NCBI GenBank assembly: GCA_900319625.1
Contig: ONPD01000007.1
Coordinates: forward strand, 54,703 to 118,702
DNA length: 64,000 bases
Source of the DNA: an uncultured Treponema sp.
GTDB taxonomy: Bacteria > Spirochaetota > Spirochaetia > Treponematales > Treponemataceae
Direction of reading: 5' to 3'
This document shows positions 1-7,256 of the stretch, piece after piece. The notes beneath the pieces were generated by a model that was not told the origin of the DNA, ran no database searches, and was given only the letters and a program-made list of their open reading frames with translations. The stretch's first letter is position 1, and each line of letters starts with the position of its first letter. The position numbers and the translations under genes were made by a program.

Positions 1-2
1 TC

Positions 3-530
3 GCCAGCGATTCGCATCCCACTGTTTTTTCTTTTTTAGATGATGAAAAGAAGAAGCAGGCATTCCTTGCCCCCCGCGGAGTGCGCCTTCACACGGTCGG
101 TCGCCTTGACTCAGATACATCAGGCCTGCTTCTTCTGACTACCGACGGCAGATTTTCCCACCATATAACAGCACCGGAATCTGCCATAAATAAAACTTAC
201 CTGGTAACCTTAAAAAAGCCAATCGCCGACCCCGCCCAGCAGGAAGACTACATCAAAAAGTGCGCCGCCGGCCTTCTCCTGCCCCCAGACCATAAAGCCC
301 AGCAAGAAAAATCCGCTCCCGCCAGGCTAACCTTCCGCTCCCCGGACATCTGCACCATCACCGTTACCGAAGGAAAATTCCACGAAGTCCGACGCATTTT
401 CCGCGCACTTGGAAACGAAGTCTCCGCCCTGCACCGCCTTTCAATCGACAGTCTGCAGTTAGACAAAAATCTCGTCCCCGGCCAATACCGCGAACTTACG
501 CAAGAAGAAATCTTATCTTTCAAAAAATAA
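3..530 (+). CDS. 16S/23S rRNA pseudouridine synthase, RsuA/RluB type (5' end outside window)
   Basis: Isomerises a uridine of rRNA to pseudouridine in the cytoplasm. The frame is open from base 3, and its first residues (ASDSHPTVFSF) match the family segment before the catalytic motif, so the GTG at 81 is an internal codon and not the start. The catalytic motif reads VGRLDSDTSGLLLLT, with the aspartate of R-L-D as the expected nucleophile. The C-terminal motif GKFHEVRRIFRALGNEV is also typical of the family. The S4 RNA-binding domain must lie left of the window. The last 18 bases overlap the tatD-like gene convergently. RsuA and RluB cannot be told apart from this portion. Confidence 0.9.
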   Translation, partial: ASDSHPTVFSFLDDEKKKQAFLAPRGVRLHTVGRLDSDTSGLLLLTTDGRFSHHITAPESAINKTYLVTLKKPIADPAQQEDYIKKCAAGLLLPPDHKAQQEKSAPARLTFRSPDICTITVTEGKFHEVRRIFRALGNEVSALHRLSIDSLQLDKNLVPGQYRELTQEEILSFKK

Positions 531-1403
531 AGCCTTAATATTCTTATCAACAGTCTCGCTCAATTCTTCCGCGCTGACTTCCCGGGCATCAGCAACAAAA
601 CGGTAAGTATGCTCAACAAAAACCGGAGAACAGGCCTGACCACGCAAAGGCACCGGCGCCAGGTAAGGAGAATCAGTTTCGCACAAAATGCGGTCTTCCG
701 GCACATAGCGGAGCAGAGCCAGCATATCTTCCATCTTTGATTTTTTGGTATAGGTAACACTGCCGCTAAAACTGATGTACCAGCCTAAATCCAGAAACTT
801 TTTCGCCTCTTCAAGGCCATAGCTGTAACAATGAATAATTCCATCGTGATTTCCAACCCGCTTGATACAGGCCAGAGTATCTTCAAAGGCATCACGGCTA
901 TGTATAATAGAAGGAAGCTTCATTTCCCGGGCGAGATTCAGCTGCATTTCAAAAAGCTCCTGTTCGCCAAAAAAGGTTTCGCTGTCAAAATCACTTTCGC
1001 AGCGGCCGTCAGCCCCCGCCGGATTCCAGTGGTGGTCCAGACCGAACTCCCCAAGCGCCACAATTTTTCTATGTAATGTATCCTGATTTTCATCATTAGC
1101 CGCGCACTCAATCTGCGCCTTCAAAACTTCCATTCTCTGAGCCCGCGCATGAATCTCATCTACACTGGGCCAGATTCCCGCAGAAAAATAAACAAAATCG
1201 CGGGCCTTCGTAGCCGCATCAAAATCCATCTGACTTATTGCCTTTTCCAGGCAGGCCTGGCGTTCCAGAAGGTCATCCGCCTCCGTACCAATATCAAGGG
1301 CAAAAGCACACTTACGCTCCGCCATGGCAGTCAAAGCTGCCGCCCCGTCAACTCCCCGGTTTTCTGTCATATTACGAAAATGAAAATGTGTATCACTGAA
1401 CAT
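513..1403 (-). CDS. TatD family metal-dependent hydrolase / DNase
   Basis: TatD enzymes are TIM-barrel, two-metal nucleases or phosphoesterases of the cytoplasm. Visible motifs in order are the N-terminal DTHFHF (H-x-H metal ligands), GEFGLDHHW, IIHSRDA, HCYSYG and the C-terminal CETDSPYLAPVP. At 296 aa the protein is slightly longer than the usual ~260; the extra length lies around residues 120-145. An upstream in-frame start exists, but ATG at 1403 puts the metal-binding HxH at the N terminus, as in the family. A TATACT box ends 7 nt before this ATG, so the message may be leaderless. It converges on the pseudouridine synthase gene. Confidence 0.88.
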   Translation of the reverse strand: MFSDTHFHFRNMTENRGVDGAAALTAMAERKCAFALDIGTEADDLLERQACLEKAISQMDFDAATKARDFVYFSAGIWPSVDEIHARAQRMEVLKAQIECAANDENQDTLHRKIVALGEFGLDHHWNPAGADGRCESDFDSETFFGEQELFEMQLNLAREMKLPSIIHSRDAFEDTLACIKRVGNHDGIIHCYSYGLEEAKKFLDLGWYISFSGSVTYTKKSKMEDMLALLRYVPEDRILCETDSPYLAPVPLRGQACSPVFVEHTYRFVADAREVSAEELSETVDKNIKALFFER

Positions 1404-1523
1404 AGCCCCAAGTATAGCGGATATAAGGTGCAATTTCAAAATGTAACAGAGCTCCTTAATTGCATAAAAACTGGCTCCCGGTCGCAGAGTATGGTTCAAA
1501 ACCGCGCAATAATGCGCTACACG

Positions 1524-1596
1524 CTGATTGTTGCAAAGAAACTATTGCATTGACCGCTCACGCGGTCGCAACAATCAGAGTGTTTTTGCCCACACT
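1524..1596. repeat. intergenic inverted repeats between tatD and the 1689 gene
   Basis: The 285-bp gap 1404-1688 holds no convincing gene. It contains a perfect 11-bp inverted repeat (CTGATTGTTGC at 1524-1534, GCAACAATCAG at 1568-1578), a small internal palindrome (ACCGCTCACGCGGT), and an overlapping hairpin formed by AGAGTG and CACTCT around a T-rich loop. Just before the downstream ATG, 1640-1688 is built of irregular CTATTCCC/CTATCCCC repeats. No function can be assigned; it may be a dispersed intergenic repeat. Confidence 0.5.
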
Positions 1597-1688
1597 CTGC
1601 TCCCTCGCGCCAGCCTTCCTAAACATAAAAATACCCTCTTTACTATCCCCTATTCCCTATCCCCTATTTACTATATATACTATTCCCT

Positions 1689-2090
1689 ATGACCGACGTA
1701 TCAAAATTTCAAGCCGATATTCAGCGGCTATTAAAGCACGACCGCCAGGCTAACAGCGGAAAATCTGACTTTATGCGCATTGCGCCCGACCTTCAGAAGC
1801 TTTTTGCCCGCTTCACCAGCCTTCCGGAAACTCTTGCTAACTCCGTTTTTGAATACTGGGAAAATGAATATATTCATAATTCAAGTGAACTTGAAAACGA
1901 GCCGACCTCAGACCATATCGAAAAGCTTGCCGCCATGCTCTCCTTCCTCGAAGGTGATGACGACGTCGATGCCCTTGCCGATAACGACTGGACCGAACTT
2001 GCCGACATTGTCCGCTACGAGGCCGACGACCTTCCTATGGATTCCCTGCAGACCCTCATGTCAACTCTCGTAAGTAAGGGGGCATATTAG
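1689..2090 (+). CDS. small acidic hypothetical protein
   Basis: Not recognised. It is 133 aa and rich in Asp and Glu, particularly residues 60-125, with no signal peptide or membrane segment, so it is probably a cytosolic helical protein. The ATG is preceded by a TATACT box ending 7 nt upstream and there is no Shine-Dalgarno sequence, so the message may be leaderless. The genes on either side are unrelated enzymes and give no functional hint. Even codon use similar to its neighbours and a complete reading frame support a real gene. Confidence 0.6.
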   Translation: MTDVSKFQADIQRLLKHDRQANSGKSDFMRIAPDLQKLFARFTSLPETLANSVFEYWENEYIHNSSELENEPTSDHIEKLAAMLSFLEGDDDVDALADNDWTELADIVRYEADDLPMDSLQTLMSTLVSKGAY

Positions 2091-2177
2091 GGCGTGCCGG
2101 CAGTAAACTGCCGTCGGGCCTTCCGTGGCTTGCTGACGCGCGGTGCTTCGCACTGGCTCCGCCACCACTCCACGCCC
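2090..2177. repeat. GC-rich palindromic intergenic element
   Basis: Outer arms GGGCGTG (2090-2096) and CACGCCC (2171-2177) enclose a perfect hairpin CGGCAGT-AA-ACTGCCG (2098-2113) and a small hairpin GTGC-TTC-GCAC. It is far more GC-rich than the flanking genes and has no poly-T tail, so it is not an ordinary terminator. It resembles a mobile or REP-like intergenic repeat. Whether it recurs elsewhere in the genome cannot be seen here. Confidence 0.5.
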
Positions 2178-2204
2178 TCACGCATCTAAAAATATTACCT
2201 TTAT

Positions 2205-3239
2205 ATGCAATTTTCAGAAAATATTTCTTCTTATTACAGTTCCTGCACTCAGTGTCCGCGCAAATGCGGCGTAAACCGTATGGAAGGCAAAACCGGTGTC
2301 TGCGGCGAAACTTCAGAACTCCGTGCCGCCTTTGCAGGCCTTCACTTCGGCGAAGAGCCCTTAATCACCGTGCACGGGGGAAGCGGAACAATCTTTCTTA
2401 CAGGCTGTACCCTGCGCTGCGCCTTCTGCCAGAACTATCAGATTTCCCAGGACGGACTTGGTGCCCCCCTCACCTCAGAAAATTTCACAAAAATCTGCCA
2501 GAACCTGCAAAATGCCGGTGCAGAAAATATAAACCTTGTAACTCCAAGCCATCACATTCCTCTTTTAGCAGAATTTATCCGTGCCGCAAAAGCTGACGGC
2601 ATCACAATCCCCTTCTGCTGGAACTCTTCAGCCTACGAGTCAGTAGAAATGCTGGAGCTGCTCAAGGGCCTAGTTACAATCTGGCTGCCGGATCTTAAAA
2701 CCCTAAAACCGGAACTTTCAAAAAATCTTTTTGCTGCCGAAGACTATCCGGAAGTTGCCACAAAAGCAATCAGCTGGATGATAAAAAATCACCCTTTCAG
2801 AATCAAAGAAAAAAACGGCATCGACCGGGAAAGTGGAAACCTCTGTTCAAAAGAAAAAATGCTTCAGGGCGTAATCATTCGTCACCTTTATCTTCCGGGC
2901 CACTTTGAAGAAACTGCCGATGTTCTTTCCTGGCTCAAGGAGAACGCAGACGGCGATGCAATCATTTCCCTGATGAATCAGTACACACCGGTTCCTTTTG
3001 AAGAAGAAAAAGGCCGGGCCGAACGCCGCCAGAAATCACTTTCTTCCATAGAAAACCGCCTGGTTACCGCCCAGGAAGACGGCGACATCCAGGATTTAAT
3101 CGAAGCCTATGATTTTGACTATCTTTTCTATCAGGAACTTTCTGATGATACAAGCTGGCTGCCTGATTTCCGCCGCCCTCAGCCCTTCTCAAATAAACTC
3201 GCAAAACCCTTGTGGCATTGCGAAGGTCGCAATTTCTAA
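2205..3239 (+). CDS. radical SAM protein, PflX-like (pyruvate formate-lyase activase homologue)
   Basis: Radical SAM enzymes use a [4Fe-4S] cluster to cleave S-adenosylmethionine. The cluster motif CX3CX2C is present at C68, C72 and C75 (GCTLRCAFCQNYQIS). An N-terminal cysteine group (C14, C17, C21, C33, in a CPRKCGVNR...GVCG context) is characteristic of the PflX subgroup (COG1313). The protein has 344 aa, with an extra ~30-40 residues at the C terminus. The actual substrate of this subgroup is not established, and no pyruvate formate-lyase gene is adjacent. A weak TATTAC box ends 6 nt before the ATG and no RBS is seen. A strong terminator follows. Confidence 0.82.
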   Translation: MQFSENISSYYSSCTQCPRKCGVNRMEGKTGVCGETSELRAAFAGLHFGEEPLITVHGGSGTIFLTGCTLRCAFCQNYQISQDGLGAPLTSENFTKICQNLQNAGAENINLVTPSHHIPLLAEFIRAAKADGITIPFCWNSSAYESVEMLELLKGLVTIWLPDLKTLKPELSKNLFAAEDYPEVATKAISWMIKNHPFRIKEKNGIDRESGNLCSKEKMLQGVIIRHLYLPGHFEETADVLSWLKENADGDAIISLMNQYTPVPFEEEKGRAERRQKSLSSIENRLVTAQEDGDIQDLIEAYDFDYLFYQELSDDTSWLPDFRRPQPFSNKLAKPLWHCEGRNF

Positions 3240-3271
3240 CACCAACTTCCAGATCTTCCCAACCTTCGCTT

Positions 3272-3297
3272 AACATTTTGCAGGCAAAATGTTTTTG
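3272..3297 (+). terminator. rho-independent terminator after the radical SAM gene
   Basis: Perfect 10-bp stem AACATTTTGC / GCAAAATGTT with a 2-nt gap, running into a short T tract. Confidence 0.7.
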
Positions 3298-3334
3298 GGT
3301 GCATATTTTTCATACTAAGTTCCTCTTTTTTTTC

Positions 3335-3362
3335 TTGCGCGCTTGATTTTTTGGAGTATAAT
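3335..3362 (+). promoter_or_regulatory. sigma-70-type promoter of the 3407 gene
   Basis: TTGCGC (3335-3340), a 16-bp spacer and TATAAT (3357-3362). The start codon lies about 45 nt downstream behind a good RBS (AGGAGG), so this gene has a normal leader. Confidence 0.6.
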
Positions 3363-3406
3363 ATTAATAACATTTTTTAATTAGTTTTCATCAGGAGGAA
3401 CAAAAA

Positions 3407-4195
3407 ATGAAAAGACTTATCGTATTAACAGCAAGCGTGCTTCTTGGTTTTACATCTTTATTTGCTCAGAAAATCCCTGCTTCAAGAGATATTCTTCCAG
3501 TAGTTCTGGAATTTGCAAATGACAGCGAATCTTTCAAAGAAAGTGAACTTCAGATTGCAGATATTGCAAACAATGAATATGTAATCACCGGTTACTGTGT
3601 AAAAAAACACACTGTTGGATTTATCAGACAGGATTACACTGTTGCAATCAGAAGAAATGAGACAGATTTTATCGTTGAAGTTTCTGATATGACAACAATC
3701 GGTTCTGACAGTGACGGAAATCCATTGGAAACTGCTACTCAGACATCTAACACAAAGAAATCTACTGACAGACTTGCAGCCATGATTAAAAAAGACCTTG
3801 CAAAACGTCTTATTTCATGGGGTGATCAGGAATATCAGGAAAAATTGAGCAAGGCTCTTACATCTCCTGTTATTATGAGCAACATTTCAAGACAGTCAGC
3901 TCTGGTTTTCAAGAAGTTCGTAACAGATAACAAGATTGTTGGAAAACCAGCAGAATTCCAGATTTATGTAAGCAAGGTTGACGCTGGAAGCGGAGACTAT
4001 GCTAACGTTATCACAGGAAAAGCATTCTGCGGTTACAAAACTGGTGCTGGCGGAATTCCAAAGGCAGAATACGTTCCTGTAACAGTTTACACAAACAACA
4101 CAACATCAGATCCTGTTTACATTGCAAAAGGAACAATCAAAGATGTAAAACGCGCTGACAAAGGCGGTCTTGCTTTCATCGAAATCAACGAATAG
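3407..4195 (+). CDS. secreted hypothetical protein
   Basis: A 262-aa protein with a clear Sec signal peptide: KR, then a hydrophobic stretch to about residue 20, with likely cleavage after SLFA-Q. The mature part is soluble, rich in Lys, Thr and Ser, and contains no motif I recognise. A strong AGGAGG ribosome-binding site, a near-consensus promoter and codon use strongly biased to common codons suggest an abundant periplasmic or surface protein. A terminator follows directly, so it is monocistronic. No function is proposed. Confidence 0.7.
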   Translation: MKRLIVLTASVLLGFTSLFAQKIPASRDILPVVLEFANDSESFKESELQIADIANNEYVITGYCVKKHTVGFIRQDYTVAIRRNETDFIVEVSDMTTIGSDSDGNPLETATQTSNTKKSTDRLAAMIKKDLAKRLISWGDQEYQEKLSKALTSPVIMSNISRQSALVFKKFVTDNKIVGKPAEFQIYVSKVDAGSGDYANVITGKAFCGYKTGAGGIPKAEYVPVTVYTNNTTSDPVYIAKGTIKDVKRADKGGLAFIEINE

Positions 4196-4212
4196 TTTTT
4201 AGCTTGATTTTT

Positions 4213-4246
4213 AATCCCGCCCGACTTACCGGACGGGATTTTTTTT
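4213..4246 (+). terminator. rho-independent terminator
   Basis: Stem AATCCCGCCC / GGACGGGATT (one mismatch) followed by eight T residues. It separates the secreted protein gene from the lipoprotein gene. Confidence 0.85.
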
Positions 4247-4269
4247 ATAACCTTTAAGGAGGCTTATTA

Positions 4270-4992
4270 ATGAAAAAATTATCTGTAAAATTCTTTTCCG
4301 TAATTGCATCATTTTTTTTGCTTGGCTTGTGTTTTTCTTCCTGTGACTACGGTTCTGATGATTCTGGCAGCGGCTCTGTAACTCCAACGCCGGTCGATAC
4401 AGGTTTTTCGGGAAATTTCTATCTAGCTGATTTGAAATATAATCTTGATGATGAAAATCCAACAGCAAGCTCTTATTTCTATCTCTATAAATTTGAAAGA
4501 AATGGAGATGTAACAGTAATACGTGATGGAATGAATTATAATAAAGTCTTGTCTAATGGATTCTATAATGACCATTATAGCTCAAAATCTACCTACACTT
4601 ATGATAAGACAAATTCAACTGTAACCATAAGTGATGGTAGAAAAGGAAGTATAGATTCTGATGGAAATCTGAAAATAGGCTCTAATACATACAAAAAAAC
4701 AGCAGCCTCTGATTTTTATATTCACACATCAGCAAAGTACATAAAAGCAAGGGGAGACATTTCTGGAATAAAATATTGTGCATTAAATTATTTCCTGATG
4801 GAAGATAATAAATACACATTACGCAAATGGTCTACAGTAGATTCAAACTCCTCAGATTCTACAGAAACAGGAACTTTTACAAAGTCTGGTTCAACAGTAA
4901 CCTTTACAAGTTCATCGGGAACAACTACCACCGGAACCATAACAGATGGAGGAAGTTTAACATACGAAGATACTTCTTATTATCACCGATAA
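4270..4992 (+). CDS. hypothetical lipoprotein
   Basis: A 240-aa protein with a lipoprotein signal: basic start, hydrophobic core, and lipobox FSSC with lipidated Cys at residue 25, followed by an Asp/Ser/Gly linker. The rest is rich in Ser, Thr and Tyr with short repetitive beta-strand-like segments (for example GTFTKSGSTVTF followed by GTTTTGTITDGG), which suggests a beta-sheet, lipocalin-like fold. No enzyme motif is visible. An RBS (AAGGAGG) precedes the ATG. Its own terminator follows, making a one-gene unit. Confidence 0.7.
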   Translation: MKKLSVKFFSVIASFFLLGLCFSSCDYGSDDSGSGSVTPTPVDTGFSGNFYLADLKYNLDDENPTASSYFYLYKFERNGDVTVIRDGMNYNKVLSNGFYNDHYSSKSTYTYDKTNSTVTISDGRKGSIDSDGNLKIGSNTYKKTAASDFYIHTSAKYIKARGDISGIKYCALNYFLMEDNKYTLRKWSTVDSNSSDSTETGTFTKSGSTVTFTSSSGTTTTGTITDGGSLTYEDTSYYHR

Positions 4993-5005
4993 TATTTTGT
5001 CAAAA

Positions 5006-5031
5006 GGCCGGCCTTGAGCCGGTCTTTTTCT
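5006..5031 (+). terminator. rho-independent terminator after the lipoprotein gene
   Basis: Stem GGCCGGC / GCCGGTC (one G-T pair), loop CTTGA, then a T tract. Confidence 0.75.
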
Positions 5032-5129
5032 TTATAAATCATCTTAATAAGAAAAAAAACAATACTTTAGTTGAACGCTAAAAATCTTATCAAATTCGAT
5101 TATATTCTTCTGTTATTTCTGTTATTTTA

Positions 5130-5138
5130 TGCTATAAT
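5130..5138 (+). promoter_or_regulatory. extended -10 promoter of malQ, predicted leaderless start
   Basis: TGC-TATAAT ends 6 nt before the malQ ATG. No Shine-Dalgarno sequence fits between them, so transcription should begin at or next to the start codon. Confidence 0.65.
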
Positions 5139-5144
5139 TTTTGC

Positions 5145-7178
5145 ATGGCAAATTCTAATAAAAAACTTACAGGTGTAGCAGTTCCCCTTGGAGCCTTATA
5201 CACAACAGAAAATCCAGTAATCGGTGAATATCCCGACCTTGCAGATTTTGCAGGCTTTTGTAAAAAATCAGGAATCGACATTATTCAGCTTCTTCCGGTA
5301 AATGATACAGGAACTCAAAGCTCTCCATATTCAGGACTTTCGGCTTATGCCCTTCATCCTATATATATAAGACTTTCAGATATTGCAGAATTTGAAGCTC
5401 TTTATAATTCAGATGAAAAATTCAAAAAGAAATACGATGATTTTATAAAAAAATTCGGCTACTGCCTGCGTTACGACTACGACGGAATCTCAAAAGCAAA
5501 GGAAAATCTCCTTCTTCTGCTTTATTCTTCTTCAGAAACCTACAAAAACGGAAAGGCTGACGAAAAACTGGCAAAATTCATAAAGGAAAACGACTGGATT
5601 AAAACCTACGCCGTTTATAAGAACCTCAAGCATAACTATGAACAGGCAAGCTGGAAAAGCTGGCACAAAGAAGACCAGAAAAAATCCGCAGAAGAAATTC
5701 TTAAGTTGTGGAATACTAAGGCATTTCATAAGGAACACCTCTTCCATGCCTGGTGTCAGATGATTGCCGCTGAGCAGTTTTCAGCTTCAACAAAAAAAGT
5801 TCACGATCTGGGAATAAAAATCAAGGGCGATATGCCTATTCTTATGAACGACGACTCCTGCGACGCCTGGGCCTTCCCTCAGTTCTTCAATCAGGAGCTG
5901 CGCGCAGGTTCCCCTGTTGATAACGAAAATCCTACCGGCCAGAACTGGGGCTTCCCAACCTACAACTGGAAAAACCTCAAGGCAGACGATTATTCCTGGT
6001 GGAAAAAGCGCCTGACTCTTTCAGAAAAATATTATGATGCCTACCGCCTTGATCACATTCTGGGCTTCTTCCGCATCTGGGCTATTCCGGACACAGATGC
6101 AAATGCAATTAACGGACACACAGAGCCTTATGCAGCACTTAAAATCGATGATTTATACAAGCTGGGCTTTGATGACGACAGAATCCGCTGGCTGAGTCAG
6201 CCTCATATTCCTACAGGTGTAGTCGAAGACATCACCTGGAATCACGAAAGTGCCCACAAAATACTTTCAGTTTTCTGTGACAAAATCGAAAACGAAGAGC
6301 TCTGGCGATTTAAAAAGAGCGTAAAGGGAAGTCAGCAGATTTACTGGACTAACCTTAGCGAATACTGCAACGACGATGCAGCAAACCGCATCCGTCAGAA
6401 GCTTGTAGAATACTGGTCTAACCGCACTCTTCTTGAAGTTGCAAAAAATAAATTCGTACCGCTTTGGATCTACTTCAAATCAACTTCATGGCAGAGCCTG
6501 AACGACCGCGAAAAAGATACTCTTAAAAAAGAATTCGATGCCCTGGACGTAAAAAACGAGGCTTTGTGGAAAAAGCAGTCGGATGAAATTCTTTCTGCAC
6601 TCACAAAATCCGTAAAGATGACTCCTTGCGGAGAAGACCTGGGCGTAGACATTAAATGCGTTCCTGAAATCATGCAGAAAAACGGAATCTTAGGCCTTCG
6701 CGTAATCCGATGGAGCCGTAAATGGGCAGAAGACGGACAGCCTTATATTCCTTTTACAGATTATAATTCACTTTCTGTTGCGACAACTTCAGTTCACGAC
6801 TCTTCAACAATCCGCCAGTGGTGGAATGAAGAAAAAGACAGTGCAAAGGCCTTTGTTTACGAAAATGCAGAAGCCTTTGGTATTAAACAGGACTGGAACG
6901 AAGCACAGACTTTTGCTTCTTCAGACTTTACTCCTGAGCTTGCCCAGAAGATTCTCACCGCCTGCAAAAAAGCAAACTCTATGTGGCTTATCATTCCAAT
7001 CCAGGACTTCCTTTATATGGAAAAACGCTACTGGCTGGATAATGCCGCAGACGAAAGAATCAATATTCCGGGAAGTGTAACTCAGTTCAACTGGACTTAC
7101 CGCCTTCCGCTTGCAATTTCTGAACTTGAAAAGGATGAAAACCTTACTTCAAAAATTAAGGAAATAGCAGAAAGATAA
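5145..7178 (+). CDS. malQ: 4-alpha-glucanotransferase (amylomaltase, GH77, DPE2-like)
   Basis: Transfers alpha-1,4-glucan segments between maltodextrins or glycogen chains in the cytoplasm. The GH77 residues are visible: nucleophile D303 in YDAYRLDHILGFFRIW, acid/base E497 in TPCGEDLGV and a third acidic residue D552 in TTSVHDSSTIRQWW. The DHILGFFRIWxIP and GEDLG contexts resemble plant disproportionating enzyme 2 more than Escherichia coli MalQ. The plant carbohydrate-binding modules are absent, and the protein begins directly at the barrel (PLGALYTTENPVIGEYPDL). It is 677 aa. A GH13 gene follows on the same strand, so both may serve storage-glucan turnover. Confidence 0.9.
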   Translation: MANSNKKLTGVAVPLGALYTTENPVIGEYPDLADFAGFCKKSGIDIIQLLPVNDTGTQSSPYSGLSAYALHPIYIRLSDIAEFEALYNSDEKFKKKYDDFIKKFGYCLRYDYDGISKAKENLLLLLYSSSETYKNGKADEKLAKFIKENDWIKTYAVYKNLKHNYEQASWKSWHKEDQKKSAEEILKLWNTKAFHKEHLFHAWCQMIAAEQFSASTKKVHDLGIKIKGDMPILMNDDSCDAWAFPQFFNQELRAGSPVDNENPTGQNWGFPTYNWKNLKADDYSWWKKRLTLSEKYYDAYRLDHILGFFRIWAIPDTDANAINGHTEPYAALKIDDLYKLGFDDDRIRWLSQPHIPTGVVEDITWNHESAHKILSVFCDKIENEELWRFKKSVKGSQQIYWTNLSEYCNDDAANRIRQKLVEYWSNRTLLEVAKNKFVPLWIYFKSTSWQSLNDREKDTLKKEFDALDVKNEALWKKQSDEILSALTKSVKMTPCGEDLGVDIKCVPEIMQKNGILGLRVIRWSRKWAEDGQPYIPFTDYNSLSVATTSVHDSSTIRQWWNEEKDSAKAFVYENAEAFGIKQDWNEAQTFASSDFTPELAQKILTACKKANSMWLIIPIQDFLYMEKRYWLDNAADERINIPGSVTQFNWTYRLPLAISELEKDENLTSKIKEIAER

Positions 7179-7185
7179 AAAAATC

Positions 7186-7222
7186 CCTGCAAATTGAACA
7201 GAGGCAGTTTGCAGGAAAAAAA
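7186..7222 (+). terminator. hairpin between malQ and the GH13 gene
   Basis: Perfect 8-bp stem CCTGCAAA / TTTGCAGG with a 14-nt loop, followed by A-rich rather than T-rich sequence. It is probably a weak attenuator or RNA-processing site and not a full terminator. Confidence 0.4.
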
Positions 7223-7256
7223 ATTAAAAAAGTATGAATAAAAATTGGGGGACATA

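Noticed and set aside
1472..1501. Similarity (22 of 30 bases) between 1472-1501 and 25492-25521, and a fainter one near 46365
   Set aside because: Could be a dispersed intergenic repeat, but the match is weak and could be chance without a genome-wide search.
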